From Cypionkella sp. (GTDB lineage: Bacteria > Pseudomonadota > Alphaproteobacteria > Rhodobacterales > Rhodobacteraceae): a DNA stretch of 64,000 bases. The DNA is taken from assembly GCF_030652235.1 (NCBI RefSeq), contig NZ_JAUSBA010000018.1, positions 1 to 64,000 on the forward strand, given 5' to 3'. A program made the translations under genes and the position numbers. The notes under the pieces are model-generated. The model was not told the DNA's origin. It worked only from the letters and a program-made list of their open reading frames with translations, and ran no database searches. This document shows, one piece after another, positions 15,536 to 25,480 of this stretch (position 1 is the first letter of the stretch; every line of letters starts with the position of its first letter).

Positions 15536-16237
15536 TTAAATGCGCGGCAGTATCAGACCAAGTTGCGTCGCCAACCGCTCCAGCACGCCACGCGCCTGCG
15601 TCCAATCGGCCCCACGGCTGGCAAACAGCACCGCCTGACTTTGCAAGATCACGCTGTCAGACAGGATTTTCAGATGGTTCGCCCGCAGCGTCTCGCCCGA
15701 CGAAGTTATATCCGCAATCGCTTCGGCCGTCAGGTTCTTCACTGTGCCCTCAGTCGCGCCCTGACTGTCGACCAGTTGATAATCCGCCACGCCCTGCGCG
15801 GTCAGAAACTCGCGCACCAGCCGATGATATTTGGTGGCAATCCGCAACCGAAAGCCATGCACAGCGCGAAATGCCGCCGCCGCTGCGTCCAGATCATCCA
15901 CCGTATCGACATCAATCCAGCAGCTTGGCACCGCGATGATCAGATCGGCATGGCCAAAGCCCAAAGGCGAAAGCTCCGCCACCTGCACATCCCAATCCGC
16001 CAGCTTGTCGCGCACAAGGTCACTGCCAGTCACGCCCAGATGAATCCGCCCCGCCGCCAATTCACGCGGGATTTCCCCCGCCGACAGCATCACCAGCTCC
16101 ACGCCGTCAATGCCCTCAACCGCGCCGGAATACTCCCGCTCCGCCCCGGTTTGCCGCATCGCAACCCCGCGCGCGCCGAACCACTCGAAGGTCTTTTCCA
16201 TCAACCGGCCCTTCGAGGGCACCCCGATCTTCAACAT
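15536..16237 (-). CDS. hisG: ATP phosphoribosyltransferase, short form
   Basis: A 233-residue catalytic subunit that starts histidine biosynthesis by joining ATP and PRPP. The GVPSKGRLME N-terminus, the DVQVAELSPLGFGHADLIIAV region and the PRPP-binding EAIADITSSGETLRANHL block (about 168-185) identify it. It lacks the C-terminal regulatory ACT-like domain of the long form, so it needs HisZ, whose gene lies immediately upstream and overlaps it as TGATG. This hisS-hisZ-hisG order is typical for Rhodobacteraceae. Confidence 0.95.
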   Translation of the reverse strand: MLKIGVPSKGRLMEKTFEWFGARGVAMRQTGAEREYSGAVEGIDGVELVMLSAGEIPRELAAGRIHLGVTGSDLVRDKLADWDVQVAELSPLGFGHADLIIAVPSCWIDVDTVDDLDAAAAAFRAVHGFRLRIATKYHRLVREFLTAQGVADYQLVDSQGATEGTVKNLTAEAIADITSSGETLRANHLKILSDSVILQSQAVLFASRGADWTQARGVLERLATQLGLILPRI

Positions 16238-17340
16238 CAGATCGCCCCCTTCAAGGCCGCCACAAGATGCGGCCGAATGATCCCGCCCACCGCCGGAATA
16301 GACCGCCCCGCCCCCAGCACCGCCGTCAGCGCATCATACCGCCCGCCCGTCGCCACCGCAGGCATCCCGTCCGCGTGAAAGCTGAACACAAAGCCGTCGT
16401 AATATTCCATCGAGGTCCGCCCAAGGCTCGCCTCAAACGCCAGCGTGTCCACCGCCACACCCCGCGCCCGCAGCGCTTCCAACCTATGCGCAAACCGATC
16501 CACCGCAGGCGCAATCGCGGGCAACATCGGGGTAATCCCGCGCAAATGCCCCAAAGCCGCCCCGGCCGGGGCCTGCAGCCCCAACAAATCGTACAGCAAC
16601 GCTGCTTCAGGGGCCTTGATCGGTGCCGCCTGCGCATCCTCAATCAACGCCTGCGCCCGCGCCGCAATATCCTCGGGCGCGCGCAGCCCAATGAACGCCC
16701 CCGCCTGCGCGATCAACTCGTCAGGCGCACCGCCCGCCAACCGCTCCAACAATGCCACCCGCCCCGCAGGCACCGCCGCCCGCCCGGCAAACCGATCCAG
16801 CAAAGCCCGGAACCGCTTTGGCCGCCAGATATGCCGCAACAACGCCGCCCGCCGCCGCTCGGTCGTCTCCAGCCCCCGCACCGCCGCCATCAAGATGCCG
16901 ATGTCGCCCGTCACCGCACGCAAACCCAGCCCGCTGACCAACCCCGCAAACAACGCAAACACCTCGGCATCCGCCGCCTCGGGGGCCGTGCGATCAAACA
17001 CCTCAAAGCCAACCTGCAAATACTCGCTCGCCCGGTTGCCCAAGTGTTCCTGCTTGCGGAAAACCTCGCCCATGTAGCAATAGCGCGCCGGGTCCGCGCC
17101 ATCGGCCATATGCGCCTGCACCACCGGCACGGTGAAATCCGGCCGCAGCATCATCTCGCCGCGCAACGGGTCGGTGGTGACATAAGCCCGCGCCCGAATA
17201 TCCTCGCCATAAAGATCCAGCAGAGTCTCGGCCGGCAGCAGCAAATCCGCCTCAACCGCCACGGCCCCCGCCGCCTGAAACGCCGCAAACAGCAGCGAAG
17301 CCTCAGCCCGGATCGCCGCCTTGTTGCCAGGCTGGCTCAT
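16237..17340 (-). CDS. hisZ: ATP phosphoribosyltransferase regulatory subunit
   Basis: A 367-residue HisRS-like protein without tRNA-charging function that forms the hetero-octamer with HisG and carries histidine feedback. Class II aminoacyl-synthetase-like motif regions are visible ([29 protein letters not shown]), while the anticodon-binding domain is missing. It overlaps hisS by 4 bases and hisG by 1 base, so translation of the three is probably coupled. This is a confident call from context and sequence together. Confidence 0.93.
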   Translation of the reverse strand: MSQPGNKAAIRAEASLLFAAFQAAGAVAVEADLLLPAETLLDLYGEDIRARAYVTTDPLRGEMMLRPDFTVPVVQAHMADGADPARYCYMGEVFRKQEHLGNRASEYLQVGFEVFDRTAPEAADAEVFALFAGLVSGLGLRAVTGDIGILMAAVRGLETTERRRAALLRHIWRPKRFRALLDRFAGRAAVPAGRVALLERLAGGAPDELIAQAGAFIGLRAPEDIAARAQALIEDAQAAPIKAPEAALLYDLLGLQAPAGAALGHLRGITPMLPAIAPAVDRFAHRLEALRARGVAVDTLAFEASLGRTSMEYYDGFVFSFHADGMPAVATGGRYDALTAVLGAGRSIPAVGGIIRPHLVAALKGAI

Positions 17341-18917
17341 TGCCCCAGCATCTTCCGCACCGCCGCCACCAGATCACCGCGCGGCACTTCCACCTGCGCA
17401 GGCTGGTCTTTCCATTCCTCCAGCGTCGCAGATTGCGCAATCTTCGCGCCCAAAATCAGGTCTTTCAGGATCACAACACCCTTCTCGGCCTCGTTCCCAC
17501 CCTGAATAACCGCAATCGGCGACTGCCGCTTATCGGCATATTTCAACTGGTTGCCGAATTGCTTAGGGTTGCCGAGATAAACCTCCGCCCGGATGCCAGC
17601 CGCGCGCAACTCCCCCACCATCCCCATATAATCCGCCATCCGGTCACGATCCATCACCGTCACGACGACAGGCCCCGCCGTGTCCGAGGCCCCACGCCCC
17701 TTAGCAGCCAATGCCGCCAGCAACCGATCCACCCCAATCGAGACACCAGTCGCAGGCACCGCCTGTCCGGTAAAGCGCTTGACCAGATCGTCATATCTCC
17801 CCCCGCCCGCAACCGAGCCGAACGACCGCTTCCGGCCCTTCTCGTCGAGGATTTCAAAGGTCAGTTCCGCCTCGTAAACCGGGCCCGTGTAGTAACCGAG
17901 GCCACGCACGACGCCGGGGTCGATGACGATGCGGTCGGGGCCGTAGCCTTGCGCATTCAAGAGCGTTGCGATTGTCTCCAGCTCATCCAGTCCGTCTCGC
18001 CCTATTTGACTAAGCCCTACAACGCTTCTCAAATATCCAATTGTAGTAGCATTTCGGAAATGTGGAGAAAGCGAGGCCTCAAACATTGGATGGCTTGGCC
18101 CGCTGTCTTCAATTTCCGCAATTGCTCGAGCAATCGAACGCGGAGCAGACACGAATGTCATGACTGTTGCGGCTTGGTGGGACGTTAGGCCCGCCCCTGC
18201 GGTAAAATCGCCGCTCTCATCTTCACGACCAGAAGTAAGCAATGACATTACGCCATCTTCCCCAAGCCGATCGATCTTATCAATCGCTCGAAGCACAATA
18301 CCACGCTCACGCGAAAACCGGTCCGGGTCAGAAGCGTCCAAAACCCCTGCGACTTCCATCACCCCGTTCAGCACCTTGCGGTTGTTGACCTTCACCACAT
18401 AGTCACCGCGCGGGATGCCCACGATCTCCAACGCATCCGACAGCATCGCACAAATCTCGGCATCGGCGGCCACACTCGCCGACCCCACCGTATCCGCATC
18501 GCATTGATAAAACTGCCGGAACCGCCCCGGTCCCGGTTTCTCATTGCGCCACACCGGACCCATCGCATACCGCCGATACGGCGATGGCAGGTCGTTGCGA
18601 TACTGCGCCGCCACCCGTGCCAAGGGCGCGGTCAGGTCATAGCGCAACGCCAGCCAATCGGCATCTTCATCCTGCCAACCAAACACACCTTCATTCGGGC
18701 GATCCACATCGGGCAGGAACTTGCCCAAAGCCTCGACGGTTTCCACCGCCGAAGTCTCCAGCGGATCAAAGCCATAGCGATGATAAACCTCGGCAATCTT
18801 GTCCAGCATCGCCTTGCGGGCGGTGACCTCCGCGCCAAAGTAATCGCGGAAGCCCTTCGGGGTTTCCGCGCGCGGGCGGCGCGCCGCTTTCGGGGCGGGG
18901 GTTTTGTCATTTGCCAT
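17337..18917 (-). CDS. hisS: Histidine-tRNA ligase
   Basis: A 526-residue class II synthetase that charges tRNA-His. Motif 1 ([16 protein letters not shown]), motif 2 ([24 protein letters not shown]), the HisA motif region ([20 protein letters not shown]) and motif 3 ([15 protein letters not shown]) are present, with a C-terminal anticodon-binding domain. It is longer than E. coli HisRS (424) because of an insertion domain typical of alphaproteobacteria. About 18001-18300, coding for roughly residues 205-305, is clearly AT-richer than both flanks (see finding). It leads the hisS-hisZ-hisG unit. Confidence 0.95.
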   Translation of the reverse strand: MANDKTPAPKAARRPRAETPKGFRDYFGAEVTARKAMLDKIAEVYHRYGFDPLETSAVETVEALGKFLPDVDRPNEGVFGWQDEDADWLALRYDLTAPLARVAAQYRNDLPSPYRRYAMGPVWRNEKPGPGRFRQFYQCDADTVGSASVAADAEICAMLSDALEIVGIPRGDYVVKVNNRKVLNGVMEVAGVLDASDPDRFSRERGIVLRAIDKIDRLGEDGVMSLLTSGREDESGDFTAGAGLTSHQAATVMTFVSAPRSIARAIAEIEDSGPSHPMFEASLSPHFRNATTIGYLRSVVGLSQIGRDGLDELETIATLLNAQGYGPDRIVIDPGVVRGLGYYTGPVYEAELTFEILDEKGRKRSFGSVAGGGRYDDLVKRFTGQAVPATGVSIGVDRLLAALAAKGRGASDTAGPVVVTVMDRDRMADYMGMVGELRAAGIRAEVYLGNPKQFGNQLKYADKRQSPIAVIQGGNEAEKGVVILKDLILGAKIAQSATLEEWKDQPAQVEVPRGDLVAAVRKMLGQ

Positions 18918-18988
18918 AGCTTACAGCCTTCGCTTTTTCTCGCGCTCCGTGTAACGGATGGGGGCATCCGCAGCAAGCAGGGGACGAT

Positions 18989-19186
18989 ATGGACCGCACC
19001 GAAGCCCTAGAAGAACGCATCGCCCATTTGACCCGCGCCGTCGAAGACCTGTCGGATGTGGTCGCCCGGCAGTCGAAAGACCTAGACCGCTTGCTGCGCC
19101 TGACCCAGCTTTTGGCCGAGCGAGAGGCCGAGCGTGAAGGCCCCGGCCAAGCCCCCGAAGCCAACGTCCGCCCCCCTCACTGGTAA
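18989..19186 (+). CDS. slyX: SlyX family protein
   Basis: A 65-residue coiled-coil protein. It has the SlyX pattern: an N-terminal heptad-rich helix (LEERIAHLTRAVEDLSDVVA, about residues 6-25, continuing to residue 46) and the C-terminal RPPHW, matching the family's PPHY ending. The function of SlyX is not established. It is divergent from hisS and convergent with the TauE/SafE gene. Confidence 0.85.
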   Translation: MDRTEALEERIAHLTRAVEDLSDVVARQSKDLDRLLRLTQLLAEREAEREGPGQAPEANVRPPHW

Positions 19187-19201
19187 CGGGCGCATTGGTG
19201 A

Positions 19202-19963
19202 TTACATCGTCGCCAACCGATAAACCGCCACGCCCAGCGCGAACAGCCCGACCGCAATCGTAAGCGGCCTGCGCGGGGCCATCTTCGCCAGATATCCGCC
19301 AAAGAACGCCGCAGGCAAGCCACCCAAAGCCAGCCCGAACACTGTCATCCGCACTTGGCTCCAGTCAGTTTCCTCACCCCACCAGCCGAAATAATACGCC
19401 ACGCCCAGCGCGGTAAACACCACGAAGCTGACAATAAATTCCGAGAAATTCGTCGAGCCAATCGCATAGCGCGACTGCACCCCCGAGCCGAGCAGCCCGG
19501 TGTTCACAATCGGCCCCCACGATCCGCCGATGCCCTCAATAAGGCCGCCCGCAAAGCCAATCGCCTGAAACCGCCGGGTTTTCACCACTTTGACGGCGAT
19601 GCCATAGATGCCACGATAGACGATATAGCTGCCCATCAGCACCAGATAGCCGTTGACCAGATACTGCAAAGCATGGCCCTTCAGCCCCGACAGCAGCGTC
19701 GCCCCAACTATTCCACCAATCGACCCAAACACCGCCAGTGCCCCGACAATCCGCCAGTCAATATTGCGATGATACAGGTTCGACAGCGCCGCCGTCCCCC
19801 CGGTGGGCAGTTTCGCCGCATTGACCGAGGCCGAAACCAAGGGCGGCGGCACACCCTGCGCCAGCAGCACGGCAGACGAGATCACCCCAAAGCCCATGCC
19901 CAATGATCCATCAATCAACTGCGCAATGAACCCGATGAGCATGTAGTCCCAAATGCTGTCCAT
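19202..19963 (-). CDS. TSUP-family permease (TauE/SafE)
   Basis: A 253-residue membrane protein with about eight helices, of the sulfite exporter TauE/SafE family. The N-terminal GFIAQLIDGSLGMGFGVIS motif and the mid-protein GFAGGLIEGIGGSWGPIVNT motif are the two characteristic repeats. Members move sulfite, sulfonates or other organosulfur anions; the substrate here is not predictable. It stands alone between slyX and dnaE. Confidence 0.88.
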   Translation of the reverse strand: MDSIWDYMLIGFIAQLIDGSLGMGFGVISSAVLLAQGVPPPLVSASVNAAKLPTGGTAALSNLYHRNIDWRIVGALAVFGSIGGIVGATLLSGLKGHALQYLVNGYLVLMGSYIVYRGIYGIAVKVVKTRRFQAIGFAGGLIEGIGGSWGPIVNTGLLGSGVQSRYAIGSTNFSEFIVSFVVFTALGVAYYFGWWGEETDWSQVRMTVFGLALGGLPAAFFGGYLAKMAPRRPLTIAVGLFALGVAVYRLATM

Positions 19964-20151
19964 GCTGATTCCGCCCCTTAATTACGACAATTTCCGTAGA
20001 TATTTACTTATTCAATCCAGCAAACAACTATTTTTTTCTCTTTCGAAGGAATTTGGCATGGATTCGACCTTTCTGCGCACAAAAGCGTCATCATCGGCGA
20101 GGTTTCGCACAAGCTTGGGCACGGCTCATGGGTGGGTCAGACGTGGAAGCA

Positions 20152-23100
20152 TCACACTTCTTCCACCATCACCACGCCCTGCATCGCCTTGATCGCACCC
20201 TTGATTTGCGCCGTCACCGGATAGCTTTGCGGCAGGATCAGATCAATCTCGCGGCCCTGATCATCGGGCACACAGAGGGTAATTTGCGCCTTGTTGCGGC
20301 CCTCCACCTTGGCCAACAGTATCGCAATCGACACCGCCGCCTCGGCCCGGTTCAAGTGAATCCGCAACGCCTGCGCCCCCGCCGCATCAGCCACCTGATC
20401 AATCGGCTGCACCGCATTGGCCAGCAGTTTCAACGTCTCGCCTTCCAACTCGGCCTTCACCGTCAGCACCACATTCATCCCCGGCTCCAACAGATCGCGG
20501 GCGGCTTCCAGCGTGTCGGAAAACACCGTGACCTCATAAAGCCCGGTCGGATCTGACAGCGACACGAAAGCAAAGCGGTTGCCCTTGGCCGATTTACGCT
20601 CCTGTTTCGACGCCACCGAGCCTGCAATCTTGGCAATGCACATGCCACGCTCGGCTTTCCGCGTCACTTCGGTCAGCGTCAATACATCGCGCCGTTTCAG
20701 CGCCGACATGTAATCATCCAGCGGATGGCCCGACAGATAAAACCCAATCGCCAGGTGCTCTTGCGTCAACCGCTCCACCGGCAGCCAGTCATCGCGATAC
20801 GCCAATCGCGGTTCGGGAATATCTGCCCCCGCCTCGCCAAACAAACTCACCTGATTGGACGATTTCGCCTCATGGATCGCCGCCGAATAGGCGACCAACG
20901 CATCCAGAGCCTCAAACACCCGCGCGCGGTTGCCATCCAGCACATCAAACGCCCCAGCCCGCGCCAACATCTCCAACGGCCGCTTGCCAACCCGCTTCAT
21001 ATCCACCCGGCGGGCGAAATCGAACAAGGTCGCGAACGGTTTTTCGCCGCGCGCGGCTACAATCAGCCCCATCGCATCCGCGCCCACGCCCTTCAGCGCG
21101 CCTAAAGCATAGACCACAGCCCCATCGCGCACCGTGAACGTCGCCAAAGACGCATTCACACAAGGCGCTACCGTCTTGATCCCCAGCTTGCCGACTTCGC
21201 GCTTATACACCGCCAGCTTGTCGGTCAGATGAATATCGCAGTTCATCACCCCGGCCATGAACTCCACCGGATGGTTCGCCTTCAGCCAAGCGGTCTGATA
21301 GCTGACCACCGCATAAGCCGCCGCGTGCGATTTGTTAAAGCCGTAGTTGGCGAATTTCTCCAGCAAGTCAAAGACTTCACCGGCCTTTTTTACATCGACA
21401 TTATGGGTCTTCTTGGCACCCTCAACAAACTTGGGGCGCTCCTTTGCCATCTCCTCGGCGATCTTCTTACCCATCGCGCGGCGCAGCAAATCCGCCCCGC
21501 CCAAAGAATACCCCGCCATCACCTGAGCAATCTGCATAACCTGCTCTTGGTAAACGATAATCCCTTGGGTTTCCGCCAGAATATGATCAATCGTCGGATG
21601 GATCGACTCCAGATCCTTCAGCCCGTTCTTCACCTCGCAATAGGTCGGGATATTCTCCATCGGGCCGGGCCGATACAAAGCCACCAAAGCCACGATGTCC
21701 TCGATGCAGGTCGGCTTCATCCGCCGCAAAGCATCCATCATGCCGCTGGATTCCACCTGAAACACCGCCACGGTTTTCGCCGCCGCATACAGCTCATACG
21801 ACGCTTTATCGTCCAGTGGGATAAGCCCGATGTCGTTCTCGGCCCCCGGTTTCGCCTCATACAGCGCGCGACCATCGGCGGATTGATTAAGCGCCCGGTT
21901 GCCGTTGTTGATCTGATCAATCGCGTTCTGGATCACCGTCAGCGTCTTCAGCCCGAGGAAGTCGAACTTCACCAGCCCGGCCTGCTCCACCCATTTCATG
22001 TTGAACTGCGTGGCAGGCATGTCCGACTTCGGGTCTTGATAAAGCGGCACCAACTCATCCAGGGGGCGATCGCCAATCACCACCCCGGCGGCATGGGTCG
22101 AGGCGTTGCGATACAGCCCCTCAATTTGCGCGCCGTAATTCAGCAGCCGCGCGACCACTTCTTCCTTCGCCGCTTCCCGCAACCGAGGCTCATCGGCCAA
22201 AGCCTTGGTGATTGAGACCGGCTTCACCCCCTCCACCGGGATCATCTTCGACAAGCGGTCCACCTGCCCATAAGACATCTGCAACACCCGACCGACATCG
22301 CGCACCGCCGCCTTCGACAACAAAGCGCCAAAAGTGATGATCTGCCCGACCTTATCGCGGCCATATTTGGCTTGAACGTATTGAATAACCTCGCCCCGGC
22401 GATCCATGCAGAAGTCGATGTCAAAGTCGGGCATCGACACCCGCTCCGGGTTCAAAAACCGCTCAAACAGCAAAGCATAACGCAAAGGGTCAAGATCAGT
22501 GATCGTCAGCGCATAAGCCACCAATGACCCCGCACCCGATCCCCGCCCCGGCCCGACCGGAATATGCTGTTTCTTCGCCCAGCCGATAAAATCCGCCACG
22601 ATCAGGAAATAGCCGGGAAACCCCATCTTCTCGATGATCCCAAGCTCAAAATCCAACCGCGCCTGATAGTCCTCGACGCTCACCGCATGTGGAATAATCG
22701 CCAGCCGCGCCTGCAACCCGGCATTGGCCTGCCGCCGCAACTCGTTCACCTCATCATCGGCAAATTTCGGCAGGATCGGCGCGCGCTTGAACGCCGCAAA
22801 CGCACAGCGCCGCGCGATTTCCACGGTGTTCTGCACCGCTTCCGGCAGATCGGCGAACAGAGTCACCATCTCGGCCTCAGACTTGAAATAGTGCTGCGGC
22901 GTCAGCCTACGCCGCGGCTGCTGTTGATCAACATAAGCCCCCTCGGCAATGCAGATCAGCGCATCATGCGCCTCATACATCGTGGCGGCGGGGAAATAGA
23001 CATCATTGGTCGCCACCAGCGGCAGTTCCAACGCGTAAGCCGTCTCAATAAACCACCGCTCGGTGCCCGCTTCCGCATCGGTCAGCCGCCCGCCCTCGCC

Positions 23101-23634
23101 GGGATGGCGCTGCAACTCCATATAAAGCCGCCCCGGATAAGCCGCAGCCAACCGCTCCACCAGCACCCGCGCTTTCGGGGTTTGCGCCGTCTGCACCAGC
23201 CGCCCCAGCGGCCCATCCGCCCCGCCAGTCAAACAGATCAACCCCGCCGAATACTTCTCCAACTCCGCGACGGTCACTTCCGGCAAAGCCCCGCCCTTGT
23301 CGATATACAAACAAGAGTTCAGCTTCATCAGGTTCATATACCCGGCTTCATTCTGCGCCAGCAGCACAACCGAAGCCGCCGCCTTCAGCTTCTCGCCCGC
23401 CGCCACCGGATCATAAGCCACCGAGACCTGACAGCCCACAATCGGCTGCACCCCGGCGTCTTTCGCGTAAACCGAAAACTCCAGCGCCGCGAACATGTTA
23501 TTGCTGTCAGTGACCGCCACCGCAGGCATCTCGTGCTTCGCGCAAAGCTTCAAAAGCGCCTTCACAGGCACAGCCCCCTCCAACAGTGAATGTTCGGTAT
23601 GGGTGCGCAGATGGATGAATCGAGGTGCTGACAT
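20152..23634 (-). CDS. dnaE: DNA polymerase III subunit alpha
   Basis: An 1160-residue replicative polymerase. The N-terminal PHP domain begins FIHLRTHTEHSLLEGA, the palm active site carries PDFDIDFCMDRR with the three catalytic Asp residues, and the finger region, tandem HhH and OB-fold (KAERGMCIAKIAGSVAS) follow in the usual order. The start at 23634 (MSAPRFIHLR) is chosen over an ATG 11 codons upstream because the PHP domain begins directly there. The length fits alphaproteobacterial DnaE1. Transcribed alone as far as the window shows. Confidence 0.96.
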   Translation of the reverse strand: MSAPRFIHLRTHTEHSLLEGAVPVKALLKLCAKHEMPAVAVTDSNNMFAALEFSVYAKDAGVQPIVGCQVSVAYDPVAAGEKLKAAASVVLLAQNEAGYMNLMKLNSCLYIDKGGALPEVTVAELEKYSAGLICLTGGADGPLGRLVQTAQTPKARVLVERLAAAYPGRLYMELQRHPGEGGRLTDAEAGTERWFIETAYALELPLVATNDVYFPAATMYEAHDALICIAEGAYVDQQQPRRRLTPQHYFKSEAEMVTLFADLPEAVQNTVEIARRCAFAAFKRAPILPKFADDEVNELRRQANAGLQARLAIIPHAVSVEDYQARLDFELGIIEKMGFPGYFLIVADFIGWAKKQHIPVGPGRGSGAGSLVAYALTITDLDPLRYALLFERFLNPERVSMPDFDIDFCMDRRGEVIQYVQAKYGRDKVGQIITFGALLSKAAVRDVGRVLQMSYGQVDRLSKMIPVEGVKPVSITKALADEPRLREAAKEEVVARLLNYGAQIEGLYRNASTHAAGVVIGDRPLDELVPLYQDPKSDMPATQFNMKWVEQAGLVKFDFLGLKTLTVIQNAIDQINNGNRALNQSADGRALYEAKPGAENDIGLIPLDDKASYELYAAAKTVAVFQVESSGMMDALRRMKPTCIEDIVALVALYRPGPMENIPTYCEVKNGLKDLESIHPTIDHILAETQGIIVYQEQVMQIAQVMAGYSLGGADLLRRAMGKKIAEEMAKERPKFVEGAKKTHNVDVKKAGEVFDLLEKFANYGFNKSHAAAYAVVSYQTAWLKANHPVEFMAGVMNCDIHLTDKLAVYKREVGKLGIKTVAPCVNASLATFTVRDGAVVYALGALKGVGADAMGLIVAARGEKPFATLFDFARRVDMKRVGKRPLEMLARAGAFDVLDGNRARVFEALDALVAYSAAIHEAKSSNQVSLFGEAGADIPEPRLAYRDDWLPVERLTQEHLAIGFYLSGHPLDDYMSALKRRDVLTLTEVTRKAERGMCIAKIAGSVASKQERKSAKGNRFAFVSLSDPTGLYEVTVFSDTLEAARDLLEPGMNVVLTVKAELEGETLKLLANAVQPIDQVADAAGAQALRIHLNRAEAAVSIAILLAKVEGRNKAQITLCVPDDQGREIDLILPQSYPVTAQIKGAIKAMQGVVMVEEV

Positions 23635-24085
23635 GGGGGCAGAGTAACCAACCAGCGCCCAGAACAAAAGCCCGCCCTCTTCGCAGGCAAATCCTGCAAC
23701 TGCTTTCTGCCGCAGCCTAAGTCTCTTTTCTCAACCCCTCAGCAACAGGGAACCAGTCGTAGGGTGGGGTTTCAACCCACCGCTTGCCCTCAATCCTTAA
23801 CAAATCCTTAATTCGACTACCCCAACCCATTGTTTCAAAACACATAAAAAAGGTCCCGAGTTGGGACCGCCCCTCATCCGCATCCAAAACCGTCGCCCTC
23901 CGACCGCCGGCCCGCGGCTTTCCCGCAAGAATCTAGAAACTCCTTTCGCGAAACCCATCAAGGTATCCCTTGCGCAACGCCACAGACCAAGGCTTGATAC
24001 CCCATAGGGTCGCGCGACCCGCTTTCCGCCGCATCGGGCGGGCGCGCACACGGCCCAGTTGATACAGACAGCGGCAGGATGAACC
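23635..24085. other. Intergenic between dnaE and xdhA
   Basis: 450 bases between divergent genes. It holds the inverted repeat ggtggggtttcaacccacc (about 23764-23782), a minus-strand terminator (listed separately) and the promoter regions of both flanking genes. A minus-strand frame of about 43 codons beginning at an ATG near 23845 is open but overlaps the inverted repeat, and I do not call it a gene. Confidence 0.5.
23846..23868 (-). terminator. Orphan Rho-independent terminator, minus strand
   Basis: Read on the minus strand: GGTCCCAACTCGGGACC followed by TTTTTTAT. The 6-bp stem with a 5-base loop and a 6-T tract is a good intrinsic terminator, but no protein gene on that strand ends here: dnaE starts 210 bases further along and xdhA is on the other strand. 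It may end an unannotated small RNA running from about 24060 towards 23846. Confidence 0.55.
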
Positions 24086-25480
24086 ATGACCGAGACAGCG
24101 TTTCTCTTGAACGGAACGCCGGTGCGCATCGCAGGCGGCAGCCCGACGCGCACCCTGTTGGAATATCTGCGTGAAGACCAATCCCTCTGCGGCACCAAAG
24201 AGGGCTGCAATGAAGGCGATTGCGGGGCCTGCACCGTCATGGTCACCGACGCGAACGGCCCCAAGGCGCTGAACGCCTGCATCCTGTTCCTACCGCAACT
24301 GCACGGCAAAGCCGTCCGCACCGTGGAGGGCATTTCTGGCCCGAACGGCGAACTTCACCCGGTCCAAGCCGAAATGATCGCCCACCACGGCAGCCAATGC
24401 GGCTTCTGCACGCCGGGTTTTATCGCCTCAATGGCCGTGGCCCACACCCTGAACCGCACCGATCACGACACCACCCTCGCCGGAAACCTCTGCCGCTGCA
24501 CCGGCTACGCCCCGATCATCCGGGCCGCAAAAGCCGCCGAATCCGCGAAGGTTCCCGCATGGATGCAATCCGACCAGCGCAACCTGCCCACCGTGGTGGG
24601 GACGGGGGAGGCGTACAGCCTCCCCGGCGCGTTCCGACCCACCAACTCCGATGATCTCGCCGATTGGTATCAGCAAAACCCAGATGCCACCCTGATCGCA
24701 GGTGCCACCGATGTCGGCCTTTGGGTCACAAAACAACTGCGCGACCTCGGGCCGGTGGCCTTCCTGAACGCCGTCACCGACCTGCAACAGATCGAACACT
24801 CCCCCGGCCAACTTCACATCGGGGCTGCCGTCACCATCAATCAACTGCGCGAAGCCCTGCTGCCGCTGCACCCGTCCTTCGCGGAAATGCTGCGCCGCTA
24901 CGCCTCGGAACAGGTCCGCAACGCCGCCACCATCGGCGGCAACATCGCCAACGGCTCGCCGATCGGAGACGCCCCGCCCGCCCTGATCGCGCTGGGTGCC
25001 ACCTTACACCTGCGCAAAGGCCCCGACCTGCGCTCTATCGCGCTGGAGAATTTCTTCATCGAATACCGCAAACAAGACCGCCACCCCGGCGAGTTCGTCG
25101 CAGGCCTTTCCATCCCCACCAGCGCCCCAAACTTACGCTGCTACAAACTGACCAAACGCTTCGATCAAGACATTTCCGCCGTTCTCGGCTGCTTCAACCT
25201 CACAGTTGAGGCCAACCAAATCACCCAAGCCCGCATCGCCTTCGGCGGCATGGCAGGCATCCCCAAACGCGCCGCCGCAGTTGAAACCGCCGTCCTCAAC
25301 AAACCCTTTTCCCTGCAAACCCTAGAATGCGCGCTCCCCGCCTTCGCCAAAGATTTTCAACCCCTCACCGACATGCGCGCCTCATCCACCTACCGCCTCA
25401 CCACCGCGCAAAACCTGCTGATCCGCTATTTCCACGACCTCAGCGGCACCAAAACCAACGTGCTGGAGGTCTCGGTATGA
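24086..25480 (+). CDS. xdhA: Xanthine dehydrogenase small (FeS/FAD) subunit
   Basis: A 464-residue subunit. The N-terminal ferredoxin-like [2Fe-2S] domain has Cys41, Cys46, Cys49 and Cys65; the second [2Fe-2S] domain has QCGFC (Cys105, Cys108) and CRC (Cys136, Cys138). Residues about 165-460 form the FAD domain, with GATDVGLWV and [15 protein letters not shown]. It passes electrons from the molybdenum site to NAD+. It overlaps xdhB as ATGA. With xdhB and xdhC it forms the Rhodobacter-type enzyme that oxidises hypoxanthine and xanthine to urate. Confidence 0.95.
   Translation: MTETAFLLNGTPVRIAGGSPTRTLLEYLREDQSLCGTKEGCNEGDCGACTVMVTDANGPKALNACILFLPQLHGKAVRTVEGISGPNGELHPVQAEMIAHHGSQCGFCTPGFIASMAVAHTLNRTDHDTTLAGNLCRCTGYAPIIRAAKAAESAKVPAWMQSDQRNLPTVVGTGEAYSLPGAFRPTNSDDLADWYQQNPDATLIAGATDVGLWVTKQLRDLGPVAFLNAVTDLQQIEHSPGQLHIGAAVTINQLREALLPLHPSFAEMLRRYASEQVRNAATIGGNIANGSPIGDAPPALIALGATLHLRKGPDLRSIALENFFIEYRKQDRHPGEFVAGLSIPTSAPNLRCYKLTKRFDQDISAVLGCFNLTVEANQITQARIAFGGMAGIPKRAAAVETAVLNKPFSLQTLECALPAFAKDFQPLTDMRASSTYRLTTAQNLLIRYFHDLSGTKTNVLEVSV

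Noticed and set aside
20053-20151. Protein-like plus-strand frames between the TSUP permease and dnaE
   Set aside because: All three frames look plausible for a few residues, none has a family match, and the stretch is only about 100 bases.
23710-23850. 43-codon minus-strand frame between dnaE and xdhA
   Set aside because: It overlaps an inverted repeat common in intergenic regions and lies directly behind a terminator.
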